A stretch of 64,000 bases of DNA. It comes from Heterobilharzia americana (Eukaryota; Platyhelminthes; Trematoda; Strigeidida; Schistosomatidae). Numbering within the stretch: position 1 is the stretch's first letter; each line of letters opens with the position of its first letter. Under the pieces are notes generated by a model. That model saw nothing but the letters and a program-made list of their open reading frames with translations, was not told the DNA's origin and did no database searches. The position numbers were made by a program, and so were the translations under genes. The DNA lies in contig OX104127.1 in assembly GCA_944470555.2 (NCBI GenBank), positions 135,054,786-135,118,785 of the forward strand. The letters are read 5' to 3'. Shown one piece after another: positions 27,236 to 37,855 of this stretch.

Positions 27236-27651
27236 CTATAGATCCATCGATTCTTTTCACTGATGAGACATCTAAGAAACTAATCATATTATTTCAGCAA
27301 TCAGGGAAAGACAGTACTTTGATCCTCAACACATCTAAATGCATATATCAATTCGAATGTACTTGCGGAAGCAAATACATTGGTCGTGCGGATAGGCGTC
27401 TATCCACCCGAATGGTTGAGCACATACCAAAATGGTTGAAGCGTGCCGAAAAGAAGACCCCGAGGAGCTCGATAACGAAGCACTTAATGGACTATGGACA
27501 TGATATTGATACCTATAAGTCCTTTAAGGTTATCAGTAGACAGCAAAATAAGAAGTTGCTTGGATATGTAGAAGCCTGCACGAGTCGAGTTGTCAAACCA
27601 AACGCTTGCATTCAGAAGGAAATGGTAGTCAGCCTGAATCTGCCATGGTAA
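27226..27651 (+). pseudogene. Penelope-like GIY-YIG endonuclease, EN-only copy
   Basis: An intact 141-residue frame. Residues about 36-60 read TSKCIYQFECTCGSKYIGRA, the start of the GIY-YIG fold of Penelope-like elements (here YQF...KYIG), with the conserved arginine just after and a histidine at MVEHIPKWL. The C-terminal part (ITKHLMDYGHDID, FKVISRQQNKK) fits the remainder of the domain. RT and linker are missing upstream, where homology stops at about 27291. It therefore cannot be a working transposon protein, though the frame is open, which suggests recent insertion. It lies head to head with the - strand copy at 26400-27235. Confidence 0.85.
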
Positions 27652-28056
27652 CAATTACAACATTGTCTAATCATATTTAATCTTTCTTATTTTACTCTTC
27701 ACTACTAATTATCACTCATCTCATATTTATTTTCCTTCCCTGATTTACTCCGTCTAATTAACCTTATTCCTATTGCCAATGTTATCACTATTATTCATCT
27801 CAATATACACCTTGTTTTCTTATTGTCTGCATAAGTACTATTAACTGTCTTGTTTTCAATGACGTGATCGACGCTCAATCGATTCAGTTCTCATCCCTAT
27901 GTCAACAATTTTGAATATCCATTTCTATCCTCTGGATTACCATTTGACCTGTAAAAACTATTCACTTCCATGTTGTCACACCTAAATCTGTCTCAGTCTA
28001 CGTTATATATGTACGTATGTATGCTCTTTTCCATTTCTTAACGGTGTGTATAATCA
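27291..28056 (+). repeat. Right arm of the ~750 bp inverted repeat
   Basis: Pairs with 25998-26747. It covers the EN frame from residue 22 to its stop and about 400 bp of 3' flank, ending near the TTAACGGTGTGTATAATC stretch, 186 bp before the Musashi exon at 28243. The unpaired centre (26748-27290) would be the loop if the transcript folded. Confidence 0.85.
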
Positions 28057-28242
28057 GCTGACGAGTACTACTGGAATTTATGAATTCACTAAATCCTACT
28101 TTTTCACACTTGTTGCTTGTTTTAAATTTGTATCGGGAAACAAATGTTTTCAAGCTTAGTTGTGTATTTCTTTTAACAGACATCCATCTTCTGTAAATAT
28201 TTACCATAAATAGTAACAAATTGAATATTTGCTGTTTCTTAG

Positions 28243-28325
28243 GTTTCGGTTTTGTCACCTTTGAATCAGAAGAATCGGCGGAGAAAGTCTGTGAAATCCA
28301 CTTCCATGATTTGCATAATAAAATG
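28243..28325 (+). CDS. msi: Musashi-like RNA-binding protein, exon with RNP1 of RRM2
   Basis: Completes a glycine codon and encodes [15 protein letters not shown] followed by [19 protein letters not shown] is the octamer-like RNP1 motif on beta-3, whose aromatic residues stack on RNA bases. [13 protein letters not shown] is nearly the Musashi reading VCEIHFHEINNKM and is the most diagnostic block in the gene. Acceptor TTTCTTAG, donor GTAAGT at 28326, phase 1 in and phase 0 out. With the 16-residue exon upstream it restores a complete RRM with no gap. Confidence 0.95.
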
Positions 28326-28521
28326 GTAAGTTGCTTTTAAGTCATAAACTTCGCCTTTTACTTTTATCATAATCTTTTTATATGTGTTATCAAACTTCTA
28401 TCATTCAAGAAGGAATGTATTAACTTGAAATGAATGTCAGTACAGATTTCGTATTAAGTAGAAATACAATCTACCCAAATCACTTAATATCAAGCCAAAA
28501 ATTGTTTCTGTTAAGGTATGG

Positions 28522-29064
28522 TTGTCATCGAAGAATATTTTGATGCTAAGATTCAGAGTAAACAAATTCTCAAAAGTATACTGTTTCTTTGCGTCAAATT
28601 ACAATACTATATTTGGCGCATTTGGTTCAGAGACTTGGTGCATTACGAAAGGGATTTCCAATAAACTACAGACATTCATCAACAGCTGCCACCTACGCTC
28701 GCAACTGAAGATCAGATGGCCAGAAAGAATAAGCAACAAGGAGCTCTGGGAACGAACCAACCAAGAAGCTATCACCCAACAAATATGCACTGGAAGGAAG
28801 TGGAGATGGATTGGGTATACACTGAGAAGGCCGACTGGGGACATCGCGCGTCACACCAGTTGCTCGAGTGGAACCCCTATGGGAAGCGACGAGTTGGGCG
28901 TCCGAGACAAGGATGACATGGAGGAGATCGTGTGAGGAGGAAATGAAAGTTTATGGTCTGTCGTGGAGCCAGGTTCAAAAGATTTCAGAGAACAGAGTTG
29001 ACTGGAGACGTGCTACTGAAGCCTTATGTTCCATTAGGAACCCAAGGGACAAATAATAATATAA
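28522..29064 (+). pseudogene. RTE-like LINE 3' end (RT C-terminus and tail)
   Basis: One frame reads AFGSETWCITKGISNKLQ, then SCHLRSQLKIRWPERISN, and KWRWIGYTLRRPTGDI. These are the hallmarks of the C-terminal part of schistosome RTE-type LINE proteins (SR2-like: GSETW, INSC, IRWP, WIGHTLR). A second frame continues with TWRRSCEEEMKVYG, then NRVDWRRATEALCSIRNPRDK and a stop near 29056. The frame change near 28880 marks it as broken. The 3' end runs into a TAATAATATAATAAT-like tail, as expected for RTE elements. The catalytic RT domain is missing (5' truncation). Confidence 0.85.
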
Positions 29065-29526
29065 TAATTTGGCCCATTTTACTGCTGACTTAATGTGACA
29101 CGTGAGGAAGTAAAGCATCTTTATGATTTCTATTTGTCAATATATCTCAGTTGGGTTGCCACCAAACCATTATCCCTAGTCATAGTTAACACTTTCTCAG
29201 TTAATAATTCTAATGGTGAAAAACCAGAATTAAAAACAGATGGAGAAATGTTTTGATTCTATACAAGATCAATATACTTAAGTGAGTTCATCTACTAGAC
29301 CATTAATCGATAAAATCAAGCGTTATACAGATAATCAGTAGTGTCTACTGATACCTAAATGCTGCTACTATGTTATTATGATATGGCTGCATCTTTAATA
29401 CTACCGTTGATGATTACCGTATCCTACCAGTTTTAGAGTATAGTTTTAAGAACTAAAATGTATTTTTTAATTGCTGAGTAGTGAAATCCGTGATGCACTT
29501 TCATCATGGAATCACATAACTATTCA

Positions 29527-29812
29527 TGGGATGAGTGACAGAATGGAGATGGATTGGGCATACACTGAGAAGACCATTCGGGGACATCACGTGCCAAACC
29601 GGGCCGGGCGGTAGAGTTTAAGCCAAAGGGGAAACTACGAGTTGGGCGTCCGGGGGTGACATAGAGGAGATGGTGTGAGGAAGAAATGAAAGCTTGTGGG
29701 CAGTCGTGGAGCAAGGTCCAAAAGACCACAGAGAACAGAGTGAAATAGAGACATGCCACTGTAGCCCTATGCTTAACTAGGAACCCAAGGGACAAGTAAT
29801 CACTAAAAATGA
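29527..29812 (+). pseudogene. RTE-like LINE 3' end, second copy
   Basis: Reads EWRWIGHTLRRPFGDIT in one frame, then GRPGGDIEEMV-like remains. It ends with a degenerate form of the NPRDK end (ACCCAAGGGACAAG). It is a shorter, more decayed member of the family at 28522. The - strand open frame here is a shadow. Confidence 0.75.
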
Positions 29813-30810
29813 ATGACAGAAAGCTTTAGTTTAGTCGGTCTCTTAATCCGTTATGCTTTTCACCCTCTGTAGGACTCATCACCTGCATTTACTTGTCTCA
29901 CAATGCCGTTTTTCAGAGAGGAGCTTGTTCTCTGTAAACATCACTCAAAACGCTAGAGCGCTGCATACCACTTGAACAATGAATGCAGTTAAGTATTGTG
30001 ACTTGAAACTCATGACGATTTATTTCTTCAAACAGAGCCGTTCGACCACTTTCGCTATACGACCTAGTGATGTAAATGATCTCATATTGGTAGCCTTAGC
30101 TTGACACCAGTGGTAAAAGATTGATAACAGTGACTTGGGATAGTTTTAATCTTGTAAATTCATCTGTCAACCATCTTTAATCAGGGGCTCAAAACACGGA
30201 AGTTCAAAGACTTGGTTTATTTAGAGCTCCTGGTCATTGAAGTCACCACTGCACTCATGGTAATGGGTTTTTCCGATAAAATGATCCTAGCAGAAATAAA
30301 ATGTACTAATGCCAAACTTTTCATACTTCTTCAGAATATGCCTAAAACTTTAGTCTATGTATGTAAATATGAATATCCGAGATATTGGATAAAATGTTTT
30401 GAGCCTATGAAACAACAGTGTACTACACTGTTCAAACCTACATCATCATATATGAGAAATTCTAATGATGGTAGATGATTGGAGGGAATTGCCATGAAGC
30501 CATACTTATCTAAATTTCATGACTTTTGGGACTCATGAGCAAGACATATTTTCAACCTCGAGGGAAATGATATTCCCCCCTCCCAATAGTGCTTAAGTCA
30601 GAAAGTATTGAACAATTCACTAAGTGTACACTATGACTTGTACTTGTTGTTACCTACTATTGCTGTAAAGACAGTATGCTTGATTGAAATCATGACTTAA
30701 TCAAGTTATAACCTTGGTAAAGTAGAAATAGATGTTAAACAATGAAGATTATTTAGAAGTAGTATTCATCATGGACTAACATCAGTTGGGGAACCATTGG
30801 AAATCTGGGA

Positions 30811-30856
30811 GCACTGAACAGCTGTTTCGTCCTAGTATGGGACTCCTCAGCAGTAC
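30811..30856 (-). ncRNA. Hammerhead ribozyme, type I, apparently intact
   Basis: Read on the - strand: GTACTG, CTGAGGA, stem II GTCC/GGAC with loop CATACTA, GAAA, stem III ACAG/CTGT without a loop, cleavage position after the following T, then CAGTGC. Stem I pairs GTACTG with CAGTGC (one G-U). All core bases of the family consensus (CTGANGA, GAAA, and U-H at the cleavage site) are present. The very short stem III suggests it works best as a dimer, as known for schistosome hammerheads. Activity is inferred from sequence only. Confidence 0.75.
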
Positions 30857-31002
30857 GTACCCACGATAGTCGCGTTATATCATGAATCGACAGAATTCGA
30901 AAGTTTTAAACCACTGAACTCTGACCAAGTGGCTGGATGGTCAATGCGTTCGCCGTGAAGCCTGAAGGTTCTGAGTTCGACCCCTAGCCGCGTCGTGGGT
31001 GC

Positions 31003-31048
31003 GTACTGCTGAGGAGTCCCATACTAGGACGAAACAGCTGTTCAGTGC
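31003..31048 (+). ncRNA. Hammerhead ribozyme, type I, apparently intact
   Basis: Same arrangement as the - strand copy: stem I strand 31003-31008, CTGAGGA 31009-31015, stem II GTCC (31016-31019) with GGAC (31027-31030), GAAA 31031-31034, stem III ACAG/CTGT to 31041, cleavage expected after 31042, then CAGTGC 31043-31048. This 46-nt core is identical to the - strand one apart from nothing visible by eye. Confidence 0.78.
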
Positions 31049-32754
31049 TTCCAGATTTCCAATGGTTCCCCAACTGATGTTAGTCCATGATGAATACTAC
31101 TTCCAAATTAAAAATCCCCATTCATCTCAAAAACACAATAAAAATTATTATCAAGAACTTTTTTACTTCAAAGGCCTGTTATGTATATTTTCCTGTTGCT
31201 TAGTGACGATTAAATATCTACAAATATCTAGTTTGATTAAATATTCAAATGAGATTATCGTGAAGGATAATGAATGACCTTCAAGTTGATAAACTCATTG
31301 TGAATTTGAATTTATTTATATGATCAAAGATTGTATGAATTTTCTTGTTTGTTTGTTTTTTTCAATCATAAGTTTTAAAGAAACAAAAGAACACTTTTGA
31401 AATGAAGTGAATTCACCTAATTTTAGTGATTTTTGTCATTTAAACGCGAAGTTGATTAAATAATCAGCCTGTAAAGAATATGCATGTTTAACATGCAGAA
31501 TTTGTATATGACCAGTTTGGTAGATGGAAGCATAATATAAATATAAGACATTAAACCTAAGAAAAGATTCCCTTCACTGCATACCTGTAAACTATATGAT
31601 ATATTACTTCTAAATCCATCAGTATGCTTTGAGAATTAAGTAGTACAAATGATATATTTAGTCGGAGATTACTGTTTCCACTGCGTAATCGGTAACCTTT
31701 TGGCATGATTCGGATAAGAATCATTAGTTCTCACTGATAATGAGCATAAGCACCGATTTCGGCAACTATACATGTTTCTTTAATTTTGCATGACCTCTTG
31801 ACTAACCTCAATCCTTATCAAAAGTGATCCTAAGCTTTGTATGAGTGAAAAAGCAGCGCTACTATGAAACTCTACAAGATTTACTACGTCTGTCTGTCTC
31901 TCAACATGCTATCCTGTCTACGCTATTAAGAGATGCGCTAACTTGATTCATTCTGCGTTTTTGCAAGACTCTGTATTATTATTTCTTTCTGCATCAATAA
32001 ATGTTGAAAATAATTCAATAAAAACCGATGGTAACCAGAATTTGTATAAGTAATGGGAAGTATGGATGTTAGATTTTGTTTAGTTTCTGGAAATCATTTT
32101 AGCAATGATTAATAATATTCTATTCTTAGTTATCGACATGTTTCAATTGTCTCTCATTGTCTCTGAAGTCAAAGGCATGTATGTTGTATCCACACCACTT
32201 ATAAAAGGATGTTTTATGTTTCACTGGAAAGTACTTGATTGAAAACCGAAAGATTTTGATAAATACGCCTAGTGATAAATAACCTGTAGGATGGAATGCA
32301 AGTGAAGTGTAAAATTCCATGCTTTTAAGTACTTTTGCCACTTGGCTATTCAATCAAATTGCAGTTTCATTAAGGAAAAAGGACCATATTGATGTAGGAG
32401 TTAATATTTCCGTTCCAAAGTAGACGAGAAAATTGAATCAGAATTTGAGTGAAGTAAAAGCTGGTAAAAAATGTCATATCAGTTTAGAGCTCTAATGAAT
32501 TCTACACTTTTTCTGAAGGTTTTTCCCATTGTTGTAGTGTATTTTCCCCAATCTAGTTGACAATAGCTTACTTACAAATGTTGAAATGTAGTAAATTTAG
32601 CAAACTAGAATGATCGATGAAGGACTGACATTCATCCTAGCTTAAGTAGATAGATGCAACATTTAAACTGGTCCAGACCATCATGAATGATATAGGTGAC
32701 CAAAGCATCAATTGAATTTGCGGTTTATAATGGGGATTTGGAGATTTTTCAAGT

Positions 32755-33030
32755 TAGTATTCACCATGGACTAACATCAGTTAGAGGGACATTGGAAACT
32801 TGAGAGCACTGGATAGCTGTTTTGTCCTAGTATGGGAATCTTCAGCAGTGTGCAGCCACAACCCCGTCAGAGATGGTAACGTACTGGCCAAGGAACCTGA
32901 AGGTCACGGGTTCAATCCCTGGTGGGGTCGCGGGTGCACACTGTTGAAAAGTCCCATTCTAGGACGCAACAGGTGTCTAGTGCTACCAGATTCCCAATAT
33001 TCCTTTGACTAATATCAGTCCATGAAGAAT
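32755..33030. repeat. Group C hammerhead SINE, inverted pair, decayed
   Basis: The left end on the - strand keeps CTGAAGA but has AAAA instead of GAAA. The right end on the + strand (32936-32982) has TTGAAAA and GCAA in place of the two boxes, with GTCC/GGAC still pairing. The centre has a B-box-like GGTTCAATCCC. Both ribozymes look dead. Termini match those at 30756-31103. Confidence 0.7.
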
Positions 33031-33889
33031 ACTAACTTGGTAGAACCTAAGTGTCAGATGAAATGCTAACAGCAGTATAAACCAGGACCAACTATCGTAT
33101 TTTGTACTGCCAAAAGCTGATCGTTTATTAGTTTGGATATCCTTATGCCTCAGTGCCATCTTCAGATTCAATTTAAAATAATATTTCGTAAAGGGCTGAT
33201 GTCGTATTCATCCTGCTTAGAAGAAGCAATACTGCGAAAAATATATGCACTAGGCTGAGAATTTCGCTTTGCTTTAAGTTACTGTCGTGAGCTCTGACTA
33301 TGCAGTGCATGAAGAACTTATATTTTTTTGTAGCATAATAAGCTATACCTATAGAAAGTTGCACAACTTATAGCCATAATGTTATCTACCTGACGTAACT
33401 TGGATATAATGTTATCGAGGTTTAGACATTTAAATACAGAAGAAATTTAACAGTCTAATATCGTGAGATTGCAGCGTACTTCAGTAATATTTCAAGAAAA
33501 AAAGGAAAGTCAATGAAGTCTTATTTACATTTGTGATTTTTAAAAAAATACCTTGATCATTCTGTAACATTTTCAGGAAAGACAAAACTTCGGTTTATTT
33601 TACAAACCAGATATATGATTTATTATTTGATCCAGTGACCATCGGTAGGAGATTTGGGATTTGATCAGTATGGAATGTTGAAGATGCAATATCCTTGGAT
33701 GAAATTTAGTCAAAATATATATTTCCAACCTTAATTTTTCAACTAGCTCATAACGAAACCACTCACTTCTTTCTAACAGAATACATTTGTAAATTATCTC
33801 TATATAAATTCTACAAAACATGTGTTGGGCAAATGTAGAGAAGCATAAAATGTCATTTTCTGCTTGATAGCTAACAATTAAACCCAGGA

Positions 33890-34200
33890 TTCACGTTTCT
33901 TTCTATTTGAGATTCGTCAGCTGAATGCACCCAAAACTCATCGCTCTGGAGTTTGAACCAGTGAGTCCTGGGTTCGAGTCTCAGTGAGAACGATATCGCT
34001 CACTGGGATACAGGTAAATCCAGATGAACGAGCCACAAATAGAATGAAACGCGCATTCTAGATTTCACTCCTAGCCACCGAGCAGATAAATCAATGAGTA
34101 ATCAAGCAGTATCGAGACATCCGAATAGGAGCTCATTTCCCGACACAGGCCGAGTTATTCTACCCGATATAGCAGCAGGAGATCAAAAGTGCCAAACAAT
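33890..34200. repeat. Group B hammerhead SINE, inverted pair
   Basis: The left half on the - strand has CTGACGA and GAAAC kept, with a weakened stem II. The centre contains a B-box GGTTCGAGTCTC near 33970. The right half on the + strand (about 34020-34075) reads ATGAACGAG with GAAACGCGC kept. The group B body follows to about 34200 and keeps its CATCC and CCGATA segments. Confidence 0.6.
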
Positions 34201-34239
34201 AGAGTAAAATATTATTGAATTTCATCATATGTTGTTGGG

Positions 34240-34352
34240 TTCTAGGCTGTCGTAGAACCAGGTTCAAAAGTTTGCAGAGGATAGAGTGCACTGGAGATGT
34301 GCTACTGAAGTCCTATTTTCTATTAAGAACCCAAAGAACAAATAATGATAAC
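34240..34352 (+). pseudogene. RTE-like LINE tail fragment
   Basis: Matches the last ~105 bp of the element at 28522-29064 (CAGGTTCAAAAG, then AACCCAAAGAACAAATAATGAT), ending about 165 bp before a Musashi exon. A strongly 5'-truncated insertion. Confidence 0.7.
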
Positions 34353-34518
34353 AAAATATGTTGTTGGGAATCAGTCGAGATGAAGCACCTGACCTAGGTC
34401 TTATGCTTGTTGGCAGCGAACAACAAGACGTATCCGTAATCACAATAAATACTTCATGTTCTATAAATTTACCATCAACCATTTAATATGAAACTTGTAT
34501 TATATTACTTTCTTGCAG

Positions 34519-34609
34519 GTTGAAGCCAAAAAAGCAGTTCCCAAAGAAGTGATGAGTACAAACAACTCCTTAATCAAACAAAGGCATCAGTTCATTCGTG
34601 CACCGATTC
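34519..34609 (+). CDS. msi: Musashi-like RNA-binding protein, exon ending RRM2 and linker
   Basis: Encodes VEAKKAVPKEVMSTNNSL and IKQRHQFIRAPI, plus one base of a split codon. VEAKKAVPKEVM corresponds to the family's VECKKAQPKEVM, the last beta strand and the exit from RRM2. The basic stretch KQRHQFIR lies just downstream, where other Musashi proteins also have a basic segment. Acceptor TTCTTGCAG, donor GTAAGT (34610), phase 0 in, phase 1 out. It lies 1.05 kb before the next exon. Confidence 0.94.
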
Positions 34610-35657
34610 GTAAGTAATAATTCATTGTCATTTGTTTACACTCATTTGTTCATTTGTTTCTGCAAAGTATTAAGCACGATAAGTATAAGAATGCCTGCTA
34701 CTTTCAAAGAAAAACATATTACTGTTTAGCCATTGACTAACCAAATAAAAACTTGTATAGAACAAATGACATCGTAGTGTTCATACCTGAAAAGTGCAAC
34801 TTGGCGAATGCTGTGTTGCTAACTATCCTGATGGCGATATAAAGTAGACTAAGCTAAACACAACGTATAAGACCAAGTCTTATCGAGACAACTTACATTA
34901 GGTATTCTACCGATGTTCGTCTTGAGAAAACTTTTCACAATACTGTAAGGAATAACTACATTATAGTATAATATAGTATACAATGAACCGACTAATGTAT
35001 ATTTGACCAAGATTTCTCCAAACAACTTTTCAAAAGATATTAACCAAAGTGAATCATATGTGTTTAAAAGTAGAGGTAAATGAAACGAATTTTTCGAACT
35101 GCTCGAAGTGCTTTTTTGTTGAACCACAGTGATATGAGCCAAACAGACGATGAAAACTATCTCTATCTCCATTTTAAGCCAGAATTTCCTATTACTCCAT
35201 TTTTATTTCCTGTTCTACATCACTTTTTGATATTCAATTTGCATTTCTTTATTTTAAATGAAACTTTGAATTAGAGCAAAACTGAAGTTATACTTTTTGT
35301 GTGTCTGGAAGACACGTGACAATAACTATGATAATCTAACAGTGTTTATTGAAAACAAAGTATTCGATAACTTTTCTTACCTGCTGTGTTTCGCACTTTT
35401 AAATTTACGTAACATAAATGATTACTTAGAGTATTTACGAAATCATTTATTGTAGAGATGGTCTAGTTTAATTAAAAGGCGAATGATGCAAACACTGAAA
35501 TGAATAACGGCAGTTGTTTATTTCTTCTTCCTACTTCACTGATACTACTATCTATTTGATTATATCAATGTTTCATATTACATGCTCTAATGATGCTTTC
35601 GTATCATCTTATGTTGATAAAATGTTGATAAATAATCTTCTCAATTCTTTTCTTTAG
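34610..35657 (+). other. Musashi-like gene intron, about 1.05 kb
   Basis: GTAAGT donor, TTCTTTAG acceptor, phase 1. No repeat recognised. Open frames on either strand have no support. Confidence 0.85.
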
Positions 35658-35890
35658 CTCACTTTCTACCTGGGCAATTAAATGGAGCTGCGGCAGCCGC
35701 AGCAGCTGCAGCTGCTACATATACATTAACGGCAACATCACCAATTACAGCACGTCAACCAAGTGCCTATGCCTACTTACCTGGATACTATTTATCCCCA
35801 GGTGAGTGTCCTTTGTCACAACCACTTTCGGTCTTCTTACCTCCAACCGCTCTTTTGCCTCCATATGCTAATGTGATCTCCATGACCTAG
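35658..35890 (+). CDS. msi: Musashi-like RNA-binding protein, alanine-rich C-terminal exon
   Basis: Completes a proline codon, then reads HFLPGQLNG, a run of ten alanines (about 35690-35719), TYTLTATSPITARQPSAYAY and LPGYYLSP. Alanine runs and Tyr/Pro/Gly-rich tails are common in Musashi C-termini, where protein partners bind. The alanine codons are mixed (GCT, GCG, GCA, GCC), so this is not a simple repeat expansion. A consensus donor GTGAGT begins at 35802, which would end the exon at 35801 in phase 1. Without splicing, the frame stays open for 29 more codons (ECPLSQPLSVFLPPTALLPP, then YANVISMT) to a TAG at 35888-35890. Either end may be used. To the TAG, the five exons give 182 residues in one frame. 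Confidence 0.85.
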
Positions 35891-37796
35891 AAAACCTGTA
35901 ATCCAATCAGAAACGGATATCTGTATTCATAATACGCATACATTTGTGTTTTATGCGTATATATCAATTTGGAATAACGATGAATATGCCTATCATTGCT
36001 CTGTTCTTACAAATCCTGTTATATAAAATATTCTGATACCATAAAAAAACACTTGTTCGCCCCAATCGGAGTTAAATGTCTCCTTTTTCCCCTGTGTTGC
36101 ATGTGTATTATTTGTTATGTAATCTTTCCCTCATTTTTTTTCTCCATTAATATTCTTTTGCATTCACAAGGTCTTCACATCCTTATTATTTTATCGATCC
36201 TTAAACATTTTTGACCCTTGATGTTTTTTTGTATGTTGTGTTACTGTTGATTGTGCGTGTTTACATAAGCCAGTGTATACTCCTTCACAAGTTGTTGTTT
36301 TGTTTCGTTTTTCAACTTTCTAAGTGTGAATTATCTTCTAATAAATGTAAATGATTGAGGAAAAGTTTATCAGCAGCTATGTTTTTAATGTTTCACCATA
36401 TTTTTTGGCCTTGTTTCCTTCAGTCTTCTTCCCCTTTTGTACAACAAATGTGTTTATCAATGTTATTTTTTCATTGCCATTGGATACATTTCTCTGTCAT
36501 ATGCATATGTATTAATATTTTTTAATTGTTTCACCTTTCTTATTTTGTATAATTTATGAAAGTAGAAGAACAATCTCATTTTTTCATTTTAAAAATCAAG
36601 TGTGATTACTTACTTGCAACCTATGAAACAGCCAACTCCCTTTCCTCAACAAATAAGCATCTAAATGTGCATACTTAAAGATAAATTTCATTTTATCTGT
36701 AGTAAATACAGTAATCAAATGTGAAATTGCTTTCATCCAACCATCTTGTATGCTTTTAAAATCCAAGAAAGGGATAGTGCTATACCACATGTTCGTATGA
36801 GGGTAGTAAAGGCTTCCCAACTCCTCTATAATCATGTGTTACAATGAAAATAAAAAATGATGAAATGGATAATTATGATGACATATTTTTGAAGAAGAAT
36901 ATCCACTGAATCCAGTTACCTAAAATTAGTTAAAGCTTTTTTCTCTGAAAATCTTTATCCGCCTGATTGGTTGATATAACTATATCTACCAACAACAATA
37001 CTGAAGGTGGTATTAAGAGAGAGATAAAATACTTTTTCATTGTTTCGAGGAATATTTTTTGATTCGACATACATGACTCTGCGTTTGGATGTGAAGGTAT
37101 ATACCAGTGTGGAATACAATAATCATTGCCTATCCCTTCAATCTGATCCATACTGATCATCACTCTAAATTATTATGTGATCTTACCTATAGACTGTTAT
37201 TTAACTGCATTCATATTCTAAAAACGTCGGAGTCGATCTTGAAATTATGAAATAAAACTCATTTTCCTCAGTGTATCATATGTTGAGTATCTAAATATAT
37301 ATCAAGCTAACTAACAATTTATGCATACCTAAATATTTGTACATCGGAGAGTTTACAGGTACGCATGGTTCCGTGAAGTAGATATGTGCATGCGTTTGTG
37401 TGTGCATATCAGCACATATGCTCCAAATGGTAATCTAAAAAACACCTCCTTTGCTCACTTACTTAATATTGTCCTGTTGCTTTATTTTTTTTTATCTCAA
37501 TCAATAATTTATGTTGGGTTTTCTCCCTTGTTTTGTTGTTTCACACAATTCACAATCTATTTAAGAATAAACTCAGGTGTTTCTTTGCCTTCTTACCTTA
37601 TCTTTCATTGGAGTTTTTCTTTTTGTTGATTATTAAGTAGTTTTGTTGTCTACTGCATGCATCATGGCAATTCATAATAAGCACATTCACATACGAATCA
37701 AAGTATGATACACCATATTAATTTATAGCATTGTTTATACTATTGTTAATTGTATTTGTTCCCCGCTACATTTAATCAACAACAAGCGTATAACTG
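35891..37796. other. 3' UTR or intron of the Musashi-like gene, transposon-poor
   Basis: T-rich non-coding sequence with no recognised transposon. If the frame ends at 35890 this would be 3' UTR, and the AATAAA at 36340 is the nearest canonical poly(A) signal. If the 35802 donor is used it is intron. Confidence 0.45.
36340..36345 (+). promoter_or_regulatory. Candidate poly(A) signal AATAAA
   Basis: Lies about 450 bp past the TAG at 35890. AATAAA is frequent by chance in AT-rich DNA, so support is weak. Confidence 0.3.
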
Positions 37797-37814
37797 ATAT
37801 ATATATATATATAT
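37797..37814. repeat. Short (TA)n microsatellite
   Basis: Nine TA units just upstream of a candidate small exon. Confidence 0.9.
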
Positions 37815-37855
37815 TCGTTAAAATTGCATCTCCTGAAATAATGTTGTTTATACAG

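Larger units (their letters stand above)
23377..28242 (+). other. Musashi-like gene intron, about 4.9 kb
   Basis: GTAAGC donor and TTTCTTAG acceptor, phase 1. It holds group C SINEs (23490-23960), a (TA)n array, a group B SINE pair and the large inverted Penelope-like pair that ends 186 bp before the next exon. 23961-24883 and 24941-25292 hold nothing recognisable. Confidence 0.85.
30756..31103. repeat. Group C hammerhead SINE, complete inverted pair
   Basis: Left end 30756-30864 is the near-perfect reverse complement of right end 30995-31103. The centre holds a tRNA-like part with a B-box-like GAGTTCGACCCC near 30973. Each end carries a type I hammerhead core with all invariant boxes. The mRNA-sense strand of the Musashi gene would carry one core in sense and one in antisense form. 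Confidence 0.8.
28326..34518 (+). other. Musashi-like gene intron, about 6.2 kb
   Basis: GTAAGT donor and TTCTTGCAG acceptor, phase 0. It contains RTE-like LINE ends, group C SINE pairs at 30756 and 32755, and a group B pair at 33890. 29813-30755 and 31104-32754 hold no recognised feature. Confidence 0.85.

Noticed and set aside
28054..28080. CTGACGAGT followed by GGAA, like a hammerhead start, at the end of the right Penelope-like arm
   Set aside because: No paired stem II and no GAAA in place; chance match to the first box only.
34849..35172. 107-residue open frame on the - strand, the longest outside repeats in the Musashi region
   Set aside because: Lies in the intron before the alanine-rich exon, has no family motif and no splice context on the - strand.
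36596..37163. Two neighbouring - strand open frames of 77-79 residues
   Set aside because: No recognisable domain, AT-driven composition, and they overlap the probable 3' UTR or intron of the + strand gene.
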